This document shows, piece after piece, positions 16,365-24,255 of a stretch of 24,255 bases of DNA. The stretch is taken from positions 1 to 24,255 of the forward strand of contig JAFDFO010000007.1 in NCBI GenBank assembly GCA_019309815.1, read 5' to 3'. Origin of the DNA: Deltaproteobacteria bacterium (GTDB lineage Bacteria; Desulfobacterota; Desulfobacteria; Desulfobacterales; C00003060). The position numbers were made by a program, and so were the translations under genes. Position 1 is the stretch's first letter. The number at the start of each line of letters is the position of its first letter. The notes under the pieces were generated by a model. That model was not told the DNA's origin, searched no databases, and was given only the letters and a program-made list of their open reading frames with translations.

Positions 16365-17375
16365 ATGGCCAAAGGAATAACGGTGACCGAACACATCTTA
16401 GCCAAGCAGAGAGAAAAGCCCGAGGCAACCGGGGCCTTTACGGCTTTGCTTGCAGAACTGACGGTGGCAGCGAAGGTCATTGCCCAGAAGGTAAACAAGG
16501 CCAACCTGACCGAGGATTTGGGGTTTGTGGGAGGCGAAAGTGTAGATGAGGAGGTTTTCCAAAGACTGACAGAATATGCCCACACCACCATCGTGAATCG
16601 TGTCAGTCATGTCGGTCATCTGGCATGCATGGCCTCGAAGACAAACACGGATCTGATTCCTATTCCTCCAAAGTATTCAAAGGGAGACTATATCCTGGTC
16701 TTTGATCCCCTTGGAGGGATTACCAATATTGACGTTCACATCGACGTCGGTATGGTCTTCTCCATCCTTAAGAAAGCCGATACCAGCGACATGAGCCTCA
16801 TGACAAGCGTTCTTCAGCCTGGTCGTAGACAGGTTGCCGCAGGATATTTCATTTACGGTTCAAGTACTATGATGGTGTATACGACCGGAAGCGGCGTGCA
16901 TGGTTTTACCCTCGAGCCGAGGATTGGAGAATTTCTTCTCTCCCACGAAAACATACGGATACCAGAAAAAGGAAAGACGTATAGCGTCAATGAGGGGAAT
17001 TACTACTTCTGGGATGAGACAGTCCAGAATGTGATCGAATACTTTAAGACTCCGGATATTAAGTCCGGGCGACCTTATACCATGCGCTACACAGGTTCTT
17101 TTGTTGCAGATGTCCACCGAAATCTGCTTAAGGGAGGCATTCACATGTACCCGGCGGATTCCAAGGACCCCATGAAATCACACGGCAAGCTGATGCTCAT
17201 GTGCGAGGTAAGCCCTCTGGCTTTTGTTGTCGAGCAAGCAGGAGGGGCGGCCAGCACCGGAACGGAAAGGATCCTGGATGTCCAACCCCAGCACCTGCAC
17301 CAGAGGGTGCCCGTCTTTATAGGAAGCGCTGCAGATGTGGCTTTGGCCGAAGAGTTTGTGCAAGGTAAACGATAA
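16365..17375 (+). CDS. Class I fructose-1,6-bisphosphatase-like protein, catalytic residues degenerate
   Basis: This 336-residue protein aligns throughout with class I FBPase. Matching blocks include LQPGRRQVAAGYFIYGSS, GEFLLSHENI, the RYTGSFVADVHR block, MYPA, a VEQAGG block and the IHQRAP-like LHQRVPVFIGS. By eye against the pig enzyme (residues from memory), key carboxylates are lost: E97 is S91, E98 is K92, D121 is G117 and D74 is T69. D118 (D114) and E280 (E281) remain, as do sugar-phosphate contacts N212, R243, Y244, Y264 and K274; R276 is M277. The signature DPLDGSSNID reads DPLGGITNID. Ordinary FBPase activity is therefore doubtful; a regulatory or altered function is possible. It has its own promoter and a good AAAGGAG site. 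Confidence 0.85.
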   Translation: MAKGITVTEHILAKQREKPEATGAFTALLAELTVAAKVIAQKVNKANLTEDLGFVGGESVDEEVFQRLTEYAHTTIVNRVSHVGHLACMASKTNTDLIPIPPKYSKGDYILVFDPLGGITNIDVHIDVGMVFSILKKADTSDMSLMTSVLQPGRRQVAAGYFIYGSSTMMVYTTGSGVHGFTLEPRIGEFLLSHENIRIPEKGKTYSVNEGNYYFWDETVQNVIEYFKTPDIKSGRPYTMRYTGSFVADVHRNLLKGGIHMYPADSKDPMKSHGKLMLMCEVSPLAFVVEQAGGAASTGTERILDVQPQHLHQRVPVFIGSAADVALAEEFVQGKR

Positions 17376-17449
17376 CATGTCTCAAGATAATCTCTTAGCA
17401 TGAGGTGGCCGTATTAGTTTCAAAGGAGGGTCTTTGGCATCAACCATCA

Positions 17450-17514
17450 GATACTTGATACCGGATGCTGGATGTCTAAATCCGGGGCGCATCTTCATCC
17501 AGCATCAAGTATCC
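17450..17514. repeat. Inverted repeat with a seven-base length difference between arms
   Basis: The left arm at 17450-17474 and the right arm at 17496-17514 are exact complements except that the left arm has seven extra bases (ACCGGAT). Units read AGATACT, TGATACC, GGATGCT, GGATGTC on the left. A strong AAAGGAGGG (17422-17430) lies just before it with no convincing gene attached. Nothing else is recognised in this 213-base gap apart from GGGAG (17576-17580), the ribosome-binding site of the next gene. Confidence 0.85.
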
Positions 17515-17588
17515 GTCTTTAGTGAAGGAGAAGATTTAATCCCTCGCAGAATTGACAACCCCAAGAGCTTCTTCTGGGAGACTGTGGC

Positions 17589-18065
17589 ATGCCCGAAGCA
17601 AGGTTAAAGAAGATCCTTTCGGTTTTTGAAGGAAAAAGGGGTGGATTGATCCCTATGCTTCAAAGGGTCCAGGAGGAGTTTGGCTATCTGCCGGAGGAGG
17701 CCCTTGCCGAGATAGCCGAGTTTTTGCACGTGCCCGTGAGCCAGGTGTTTAGTGTGGCAACCTTCTATGCTCACTTCTATCTCACAAGACGCGGGGATCA
17801 TCTGGTGAGAGTCTGTCAGGGAACTGCCTGCCACATACGCGGCGGGCAGGACGTCCTGGAAACGGCCCAACACTGTTTGGGGATTAAAACCGGCGAGACC
17901 ACCGCGGACTACAAGTACAGCCTTGAACGCGTTGCTTGTTTAGGCTCGTGTGCGTTAGCGCCCCTTATGGTGGTAGATGACATTCTTTACCCGAAGATTA
18001 CAACAGGAAAGGTTGTGAAGGCGCTCTCCGGGAAAGCAGACGACATAGAGGACGAGGACCAATAA
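17589..18065 (+). CDS. NuoE-like [2Fe-2S] subunit of NAD-linked formate dehydrogenase
   Basis: This 158-residue thioredoxin-fold protein is of the NuoE/HydC/FdhC type. The [2Fe-2S] ligands follow the family pattern C-x4-C then C-x3-C: C76, C81, C117, C121. The N-terminal helical part (MLQRVQEEFGYLPEEAL) is typical. It transfers electrons alongside the NuoF-like flavoprotein, whose start overlaps its stop by one base (TAATG), indicating coupled translation. The ATG is supported by GGGAG eight bases upstream. With the downstream NuoF-like and formate dehydrogenase genes it forms a three-subunit soluble NAD(P)-linked enzyme, possibly ferredoxin-bifurcating; that last point is inference. Confidence 0.93.
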   Translation: MPEARLKKILSVFEGKRGGLIPMLQRVQEEFGYLPEEALAEIAEFLHVPVSQVFSVATFYAHFYLTRRGDHLVRVCQGTACHIRGGQDVLETAQHCLGIKTGETTADYKYSLERVACLGSCALAPLMVVDDILYPKITTGKVVKALSGKADDIEDEDQ

Positions 18066-19960
18066 TGTTGCCACGTCATGCCGCAAGAATAGAGACGCCC
18101 GAGGATCTAAAACGTCTCAAAGAGACGATCCTTGCTGAAAAGCCACACGCAAAGACTCTCGTCGTGTGTTGTGGGACGGGTTGTCTTGCATCCGGAAGTC
18201 TGAAAGTGAGGGAATCCCTTGAACGCGAGATTGGAGCCCAGGCACCCGATGAGGATATTATCATCAGAATGACCGGGTGTCGCGGTTTCTGTGAGTCCGG
18301 GCCCCTTGTCGTTGTTGGCCCGGACGATACCTTCTACCGCGGTGTGACCGCAGACGATGTCCCTGAACTTGTCTCGGAGAGCGTGATCAAAAACAACACG
18401 GTTGAAAGACTTCTGTACGAGGATTCGGCCACGGGTCAAAAGTGCTCTCATGAGGTGGACATACCCTTCTATCAGAAACAGGAACGGGTGGTGCTCAGGC
18501 ACTGTGGTCACATTGACCCTACGACCATTGAAGGATACATCGGGGTCGGCGGCTATGAGGCCCTGGCCGTAGCACTGTCCAAAATGAGCCCTGAAGAAGT
18601 GATCACGTGTGTGAAGGACTCGGGCCTTCGGGGCCGGGGAGGCGCGGGTTTTCCTACAGGGCGCAAGTGGGAGTCGTCCCGCAACGCCCCTGGCGAGGAG
18701 AAATACATCATTTGCAATGGTGATGAGGGGGATCCCGGAGCCTTCATGGACCGTAGCGTCATGGAAGGCGATCCCCACAGTGTCCTGGAGGGGATGATCA
18801 TTGCCGGCTATGCTGTAGGCGCCGGGAAGGGGATTATCTACGTGCGGGCGGAATACCCCCTTGCTGTTAGGCACCTATATACAGCCATTGCTCAAGCCAG
18901 CGACCTGGGGCTTTTAGGCCAAAACATCATGGGAACGGGGTTTGGCTTTGAGATTGAAATCGTGAAGGGTGCCGGGGCCTTTGTGTGCGGAGAATCAACA
19001 GCCCTGGTCATATCGATTGAAGGAAAACGTGGTTTTCCAAAACCACTCCCTCGACTGAACACCAGCATTGTCGGGCTTTGGGATATGCCCACTGTGCTAA
19101 ATAATGTAGAAACCTTCGCCTGTGTGCCGCCTATCATCCAAAGGGGTGCAGAGTGGTTCAGCAACATAGGCACAGAGGCAAGCAAAGGCACTAAGGTATT
19201 TGCCCTGGTAGGAAATGTAAAGAATACGGGTCTTGTGGAAGTCCCCATGGGAACGACTTTGCGGGAGATCATCTTTGATATCGGCGGTGGGATTAGAGGG
19301 GGCAAGGAGTTCAAAGCCGTGCAGACCGGTGGACCTTCCGGCGGTTGTATCCCGGCCGATCTCTTGGACCTCCCTGTGGACTTTGAGTCGCTAGCCCGTG
19401 TTGGATCCATCATGGGTTCCGGTGGCATGCTGGTCATGGATGAGAGTACATGTATGGTGAACATGGCCCGCTACTTTCTCGATTTTGCGCAAAATGAGTC
19501 CTGTGGCCAGTGTACGTTGTGCAGGCTGGGAACAAGGCAGATGTTCCACATACTTGCGGACATAACCAGGGGAGAAGGCAGGCCCGATGACGTGGAGGTC
19601 CTGCTGGAGTTGGCTGAAGCGGTCAGAGCCGGGTCCATCTGTGGCCTTGGGCAGACAGTCCCGAATCCGGTACTATCCACAATAAAATACTTCCGTGAGG
19701 AATATGAAGAACATATTCATGAAAAGCGCTGTCGGGCACTTGTCTGCAAGCCGCTGATTGCCTACCGTATCAAGGAACACAGGTGTAAGGCATGCCTGTT
19801 GTGTCTAAAGGCCTGTCCGGTCGATGCCATTATTGGGGCCAAATGGCAGGTCCACGAAATCGATCAGACAAAGTGTATTAAGTGCGGCTCTTGCATGGAT
19901 GTGTGTCCTCCGAGGTTCAATGCGGTAGAATGCCTGACTGGATTGACAAGTGAAAAATGA
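18065..19960 (+). CDS. NuoF/HydB-like NAD- and FMN-binding subunit of formate dehydrogenase
   Basis: This 631-residue flavoprotein has an N-terminal thioredoxin-like [2Fe-2S] domain (VVCCGTGC, then TGCRGFC) and an NADH/FMN-binding NuoF core (GRGGAGFPTGRKW, CNGDEGDPGAFMDRSVMEGD, GAGAFVCGES). An SLBB region follows, then a [4Fe-4S] motif (CGQCTLCRLG plus the later SICGLGQ), and a C-terminal pair of ferredoxin motifs (CKACLLCLKACP, CIKCGSCMDVCP). This is the domain order of HydB in bifurcating hydrogenases and of related formate dehydrogenases. It should exchange electrons with NAD(H). Its last codons and stop run into the tandem repeat that fills the gap before the catalytic subunit. Confidence 0.94.
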   Translation: MLPRHAARIETPEDLKRLKETILAEKPHAKTLVVCCGTGCLASGSLKVRESLEREIGAQAPDEDIIIRMTGCRGFCESGPLVVVGPDDTFYRGVTADDVPELVSESVIKNNTVERLLYEDSATGQKCSHEVDIPFYQKQERVVLRHCGHIDPTTIEGYIGVGGYEALAVALSKMSPEEVITCVKDSGLRGRGGAGFPTGRKWESSRNAPGEEKYIICNGDEGDPGAFMDRSVMEGDPHSVLEGMIIAGYAVGAGKGIIYVRAEYPLAVRHLYTAIAQASDLGLLGQNIMGTGFGFEIEIVKGAGAFVCGESTALVISIEGKRGFPKPLPRLNTSIVGLWDMPTVLNNVETFACVPPIIQRGAEWFSNIGTEASKGTKVFALVGNVKNTGLVEVPMGTTLREIIFDIGGGIRGGKEFKAVQTGGPSGGCIPADLLDLPVDFESLARVGSIMGSGGMLVMDESTCMVNMARYFLDFAQNESCGQCTLCRLGTRQMFHILADITRGEGRPDDVEVLLELAEAVRAGSICGLGQTVPNPVLSTIKYFREEYEEHIHEKRCRALVCKPLIAYRIKEHRCKACLLCLKACPVDAIIGAKWQVHEIDQTKCIKCGSCMDVCPPRFNAVECLTGLTSEK

Positions 19961-20039
19961 AAATTGAAAAATCACGATTTTCGATCTCCGATCAGTTTGG
20001 CCGACATCCAATGACTAATATCAGTTTTCAATCTTCAAT
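19954..20039. repeat. ATTGAAN-type inverted arms overlapping the end of the NuoF-like gene
   Basis: The left arm (about 19954-19973) pairs imperfectly with the right arm (about 20022-20039), for example AATTGAAAAATCA against the complement of a TCAGTTTTCAATCTTCAATT block. The unit family is the same as at 7626 and 12564. The left arm includes the stop codon of the upstream gene, and the right arm ends about 11 bases before the fdhA start. Confidence 0.7.
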
Positions 20040-20050
20040 TGGTGCATCGA

Positions 20051-22849
20051 ATGGCTACTAACATCTCCCTGACCATAAACGGCATCCCAGTAAGAACCCG
20101 CGACGGTGCTACCATCCTGGAGGCAGCCCAAGGTGCGGCGATCTATATACCCACGTTGTGTCATTGCCCGGGGCTAACCTCGGAAGGAGCGTGCCGCATA
20201 TGCCTGGTCAAGATTGAAAAGAAGAAAAAGCTGCATCCCGCCTGCCGCACTCCCGTTGAGGAGGGAATGGTAGTCATTACAGATGATGCAGAGATTGAGC
20301 AGGTTCGTCGAGTAACGCTTGAACTCATCCTGAGTGATCATGACTTCAATTGTCTTCTGTGCCCCAAGAGTGGGTCATGCCGTCTGCAGGCACTGGTTAA
20401 CCGCATTGGTTTTGATGAAGAGCGGCTCAATCGTATGGATCGTGTGGCCAAAGACCTGCCGGTTGATGGGAGCAACCCGTTCTTTGACTTTAATCCCAAC
20501 AAGTGCATCCAGTGCGGGATATGCGTTAGGACCTGCCGCGAAATCGTGGGCGTCGACGCTATTGACATGGCATATCGGGGATATGAGATTAAAGTAAGTA
20601 CCTTTGGCGACAAGCCTTTCAAGGAATCCGTGTGTGTCTCTTGTGGAGAATGCGTTGAGCGGTGCCCGGTAGCGGCTCTCATGCCCAAGAAAGTCGAATA
20701 CCCTACCCGCGAAGTGAAGACCACGTGCGGCTACTGTGGTGTAGGCTGCGGCCTGTATTTGGGGGTGCGTGGTGACACCATAGTAAAGGCAAGAGGCGAT
20801 CGCACCAATCCGGCAAATCGGGGAGAGCTCTGTGTACGAGGGCGTTTTGGTTACAGGTTCATCCATAGCCCGGACAGGCTCTCTGCGCCACTTGTGCGGG
20901 CATACGATCCGTTAGAGAGCCAGGCACACGGGATGGATGAGACTGGAGAAGCCGGCAAGCCGGTGACATCACCCCTTGTCAAGCGAGAAGGTAATTTTGT
21001 GGAGGTCACTTGGGATCAGGCTATCAAGTATGTGGCCAGCTCGCTCGTCCATTTCAAAGGAGATGAATTTGCGGCAATCTCTTCCGCTAAATGTACGAAT
21101 GAGGAAAACTATGTTTTTCAGAAGTTTGTCAGGACAGTCATGGAGACGAACAATGTCGACCATTGTGCCCGCCTCTGACACTCCCCAACGGTAGCCGGTC
21201 TGGCTGCCAGCCTGGGTAGCGGCGCCATGACAAACTCTATCTCTGAAATAGCCGGAGCAGAGTGCATTTTTGTCATCGGGAGCAACACGATGGCCGCGCA
21301 CCCGATCATAGGCAGACAAATCAGTAGAGCCGTTAGAAACGGTGCAAAGCTGATTGTTGCTGATCCACGTCAAACCATGCTTTCCCAGATTGCTGATGTC
21401 TGGCTCAGGCATCAACCGGGAACCGACGTGGCCCTTCTAAACGCGATGGCCAAGATCATAGTTGAGGAGAAACTCCTGAACACATCGTTTATTGAGGAAA
21501 GGTGTGATGAGTTTGAAGCGTTTGCAGAGACGGTCACGGCATGGGACATGGCACTGGCTGAGGAAATTACCGGTGTGCCTGCCAAGGATATTGCCGAAGC
21601 GGCCAGAATGTACGCCTCCATTGCTCCCGCGACAATCCTATATGCCATGGGGATTACTCAGCACTCCCATGGAACGAATAATGTGAGGGCTGTAGCCAAC
21701 CTGGCCCTGCTTACGGGTCAAATTGGCAAACCCTCAACCGGCGTAAATCCCCTGAGAGGTCAAAACAATGTCCAGGGCGCCTGCGACGTGGGTGCCTTGC
21801 CAAATGTCTTTCCCGGTTATCAAAAGGTTGATGATCCAAAGATAAGAAAAAAGTTTGAAAAGGCATGGGGATGCAAGTTGAGTCCGTCGCCGGGGCTGAT
21901 GCTGACCGAGATCTTTGAGGCAGCCCATTCAGGGCAGGTCAAAGCCCTCTATCTCATGGGAGAGAATCCCGTGGTCTCGGAAGCCGATACGAAGTTTATC
22001 GAAAAGGCCATTCCACATCTGCAATTACTTGTTGTACAAGACATCTTCCTTACCGAGACCGCCCAGCTGGCCGACGTTGTACTGCCGGCAGCGAGTTTTG
22101 CTGAAAAAGACGGGACTTTCACAAATACGGAACGACGGGTACAGCGGGTGCGCAAAGCCATAGAGCCTATAGGCGACAGCCGCCCTGACTGGATGATTAT
22201 CTGCGACATTGCCAAGCATATGGGAGCCAAGGGATTCGATTATGAGAGTCCTGAACAGATCATGGAAGAGATTCGTGAACTCACGCCGAGCTACGGGGGC
22301 ATCACATATGAGCGCATCGGGCAGACCGGGCTCCAGTGGCCGTGCCCCGATCTGCAGCATCCCGGAACACCATATCTGTTCGCTGAGAAATTCACCACGC
22401 CCGATGGGCTCGGACACTTCGCCCCCATCACATACAGCCCATCGGCTGAGGTGACGAGCCGTGAGTACCCTTTGATCCTCACCACAAGACGCAGTGCTTT
22501 TCATTTTCATGGCGTCATGACTCGAAAAGTGGACGGATTCAATGTCCTGCGCGACGAGGAACAAGTTGAGATAAACCCCATGGATGCGGCGGCTCTGGAC
22601 ATTGAGGACGGTGAGATGGTCAAAGTGGTCTCCAGACGGGGGGCGGTGAGGGCCAAAGCAAAGATCTCAAAGATGACCCCTCCGGGCGTTGTTTCCATGA
22701 CATTTCATTATTCTGAAACGCGCACCAATGTGTTGACGCATTCGGCCCTTGATCCTATAGCCAAGATCCCCGAACTCAAGGTATGTGCTGTCAAGATCGA
22801 ACGAGAAATCGATCTTGATGCGAAATACCTGGGATGGGGAAGGGGATAA
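20051..22849 (+). CDS. fdhA: Formate dehydrogenase catalytic subunit, selenocysteine-containing (in-frame UGA)
   Basis: This is one gene of 932 residues read through the UGA at 21176-21178, which encodes selenocysteine 376 in the motif HCARL-Sec-HSPTVAGL, the active-site ligand to molybdenum or tungsten. Both halves are in the same frame, and a SECIS-like hairpin follows. Domains in order: an N-terminal [2Fe-2S] NuoG-like domain (CHCPGL, GACRIC, ACRTP), a His/Cys [4Fe-4S] motif (HDFNCLLCPKSGSC), two ferredoxin motifs (CIQCGICVRTC, CVSCGECVERCP), a further [4Fe-4S] motif (CGYCGVGC), then the molybdopterin domains. It interconverts CO2 and formate and should work with the NuoE/NuoF-like subunits. 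The start ATG 20051 fits homologues but lacks a clear Shine-Dalgarno. Reading UGA as a stop would wrongly split it at 21178. Confidence 0.95.
21176..21205 (+). promoter_or_regulatory. Selenocysteine UGA and SECIS-like hairpin
   Basis: The UGA (21176-21178) is followed after 18 bases by the apical loop GGTCT (21197-21201), closed by AGCC (21193-21196) and GGCT (21202-21205). The loop sequence and the 18-base distance match the E. coli fdhF SECIS element as I remember it, where SelB binds the GGUCU loop. Confidence 0.85.
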
Positions 22850-22909
22850 AGAAGAATTCGGTGATGTTCTCAAGCCGTAAGGCGCAATGCGGAGTGCGGA
22901 ACATGAAAA

Positions 22910-22993
22910 CGCATAGCGCAGAGCGCAAAGGGCAAAGCGTGAAAGAACAAAACGCTATGCGCTATGCGCTCTGCGCCATGCGGAATCTTTTTT
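22910..22993 (+). repeat. GCGCTAT-type heptamer inverted repeat ending in a T-run, possible terminator
   Basis: The left arm at 22910-22930 and the right arm at 22962-22982 pair at 19 of 21 positions around a 31-base loop. Units on the left are CGCATAG, CGCAGAG, CGCAAAG, GGCAAAG; on the right ACGCTAT, GCGCTAT, GCGCTCT, GCGCCAT. Six T residues at 22988-22993 follow five bases after the stem. This makes it the only repeat in the window resembling an intrinsic terminator, although it runs right up to the next start codon. Confidence 0.75.
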
Positions 22994-22994
22994 G

Positions 22995-24251
22995 ATGGAG
23001 AAAACTACTTTAAGAATCGAAGCAGATCCGTGTGAAGTTTTTAGCGCCCTGTATCAAGAACCGGGCGCTATTTTTTTGGAAAGCCAGAAACCCTCATTTT
23101 CAGAGCGGTATTCCTTTATCGCGTGGATGCCGGAAAAGGTCTTTGAGGGCCACATCACCGAGCTCAGCAAAGAAGATTTCTTTGCGTTTTTATCCGCCCA
23201 CAGGCAGGACCACTTCATTGCTGGCTACGTTGGATACGAAGCCTGTCAGTGGATAGAAGATCTCCCCTCCCCCGGCACCAAGGACACGCCGAATCCAGAC
23301 ATTTATCTGGCAGCCTATTCGCAATTCCTGGTTTTTGACCATGTTCTAAAAACCTGGTCCTGCTGGCACAAGGGACCACTCCCCTCCCTGCCGAAGGCCA
23401 GTAGGAAAAGAGGCAGGAATGGATCCAGCAAAATGCTCGGCTTTAATCAGAGTAAGGCAACCTATCTTGAAAATGTTGGGCACGTGCTTGACTACATCAG
23501 GGCCGGAGACGTTTACCAGATCAACTACACTCAAAGGGCCCATTTTACCTGCCCGGGAGACCTGCTTGAGCTTTATTTACGTCTGAAGCAGATTCAGCCG
23601 GTCTCTTATGCATCCTTCATCAATCTTGGGAAGGGCGTGATTATCTCCGGAAGTCCTGAACTCTTCTTGCGCCTCAGTCATGACAAGGTCCTCAGCAAGC
23701 CCATGAAGGGTACGAGAAAAAGGTCACAGGATCGTGCAATTGACAGGAAACTGAGACAAGAACTGAAAGCGAGCCACAAAGATCAGGCCGAAAACGTAAT
23801 GATTGTGGACCTGATGAGAAGCGACATCGGGCGCTTCTGTAAGTACGGCACCGTGAAGGTCCCCAGACTCTATGTTGTTGAAGCCTACGACACAGTTTAC
23901 CAGATGGTCTCTTACGTGAGCGGGATGATCAGAAATGGCACACAGATCTCTGACATGATCCGAGCCACCTTCCCCCCCGGATCAATTACGGGCGCTCCCA
24001 AGAAGAGGGCGATGGAAATTATCTACGAACTGGAACCCCACCAGCGCGGCGTATACTGTGGTGCAATAGGCTACTTTTTTCAGGATAAAATGGTGCTCAA
24101 TGTCGCCATTCGAACCCTTGAACTCTGGGATGACCGTGGTGTCCTGGGAATTGGAGGGGGCATCGTGGCTGACTCAGACCCTGAACTGGAATATGAGGAA
24201 AGTATCATCAAAGCCAAAGCCTCCATGATGGCCCTGGGGATAGAATCATAG
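22995..24251 (+). CDS. pabB: Aminodeoxychorismate synthase component I (PabB-like)
   Basis: This 418-residue chorismate-binding enzyme should convert chorismate, with glutamine-derived ammonia, to aminodeoxychorismate on the way to p-aminobenzoate and folate. The C-terminal domain shows IRAGDVYQINYTQR, SGSPELFL, PMKGTRKR with K238, PGSITGAPK (328-336) and GIGGGIVADSDPE. A lysine in the KGT motif (K238) favours PabB over anthranilate synthase, which has alanine at that place. The N-terminus is of TrpE/PabB type. The ATG at 22995 directly follows a TTG; no clear Shine-Dalgarno is seen, because a T-run occupies the position. Supplying folate precursor fits a THF-based pathway. The gene ends four bases before the window edge, so its partner (pabA/pabC) may lie beyond. 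Confidence 0.88.
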   Translation: MEKTTLRIEADPCEVFSALYQEPGAIFLESQKPSFSERYSFIAWMPEKVFEGHITELSKEDFFAFLSAHRQDHFIAGYVGYEACQWIEDLPSPGTKDTPNPDIYLAAYSQFLVFDHVLKTWSCWHKGPLPSLPKASRKRGRNGSSKMLGFNQSKATYLENVGHVLDYIRAGDVYQINYTQRAHFTCPGDLLELYLRLKQIQPVSYASFINLGKGVIISGSPELFLRLSHDKVLSKPMKGTRKRSQDRAIDRKLRQELKASHKDQAENVMIVDLMRSDIGRFCKYGTVKVPRLYVVEAYDTVYQMVSYVSGMIRNGTQISDMIRATFPPGSITGAPKKRAMEIIYELEPHQRGVYCGAIGYFFQDKMVLNVAIRTLELWDDRGVLGIGGGIVADSDPELEYEESIIKAKASMMALGIES

Positions 24252-24255
24252 ATAT

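Noticed and set aside
16365..17375. Inositol monophosphatase rather than FBPase-like
   Set aside because: The length and the LQPGRRQVAAGY, RYTGSFVADVHR and LHQRVP blocks are specific to class I FBPase.
17552..17580. Promoter with TTGACA before the NuoE-like gene
   Set aside because: The -35-like box is good, but no acceptable -10 box appears at 16-18 bases.
17434..17607. A 57-codon open frame starting with TTG behind a strong AAAGGAGGG
   Set aside because: It runs straight through the inverted repeat, resembles no known protein, has an alternative start only 3 bases from the Shine-Dalgarno-like run, and overlaps the next gene's start.
21227..22849. A separate molybdopterin oxidoreductase gene starting at ATG 21227
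   Set aside because: It is the same frame as the upstream part, with the active-site motif crossing the UGA; it is one selenocysteine gene, not two or a pseudogene.
2331..22993. CRISPR array
   Set aside because: The repeat units are only 7-8 bases, degenerate and contiguous without spacers, and no cas gene is present.

Overview
The window (24,255 bases, about 52% GC by eye) carries 18 genes, all on the + strand. They form a Wood-Ljungdahl (reductive acetyl-CoA) cluster surrounded by redox genes. Full-length bacterial-type AcsB, tetrahydrofolate-based MetV/MetF, several HdrA/HdrB/HdrD-like proteins with MvhD, and a selenocysteine formate dehydrogenase suggest an anaerobic bacterium. My best guess is a sulfate-reducing or syntrophic Desulfobacterota member. 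No sulfate-reduction gene or rRNA is present, so this placement is inference.

Layout. 2-6021: a soluble electron-transfer module. It has a GltD-like flavoprotein cut by the window edge, an HdrD-like protein, two HdrA-like flavoproteins with complementary domain sets, and MvhD. 6038-7622: metV-metF (methylene-THF reductase), tightly following the Hdr genes. 7715-13546: acsD, acsB, acsC and acsE (corrinoid protein small subunit, acetyl-CoA synthase, corrinoid protein large subunit, methyltransferase). 13695-16264: a membrane b-type cytochrome/ferredoxin protein carrying a CxxCH heme-c motif, followed by an HdrB-like partner. 16365-17375: a fructose-bisphosphatase-like protein with its own sigma70-like promoter, lacking several catalytic residues. 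17589-22849: a NuoE/NuoF/FdhA-type NAD-linked formate dehydrogenase whose catalytic subunit reads through an in-frame UGA as selenocysteine. 22995-24251: a PabB-like gene, plausibly supplying p-aminobenzoate for folate.

How they fit together. Formate dehydrogenase makes (or oxidises) formate. MetVF handles the methylene-to-methyl-THF step and probably exchanges electrons through MvhD and the HdrA/HdrD-like proteins. AcsE passes the methyl group to AcsCD, and AcsB condenses it with CO and CoA. The membrane cytochrome plus HdrB-like pair could tie the pathway to the quinone pool or periplasmic cytochromes. CO dehydrogenase (AcsA/CooS), formyl-THF ligase, FolD and the selenocysteine machinery are not in the window.

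No gap exceeds 300 bases; the longest is 17376-17588. The most striking non-coding feature is that nine gaps contain short degenerate tandem repeats. The units are mostly 7 bases long and differ from gap to gap, and most are arranged as two inverted arms able to form a long imperfect hairpin. The most interesting protein-level signals are the FBPase-like probable pseudoenzyme, an MvhD-like domain that has lost all five cysteines, and two CCG-domain proteins lacking the same cluster cysteine.
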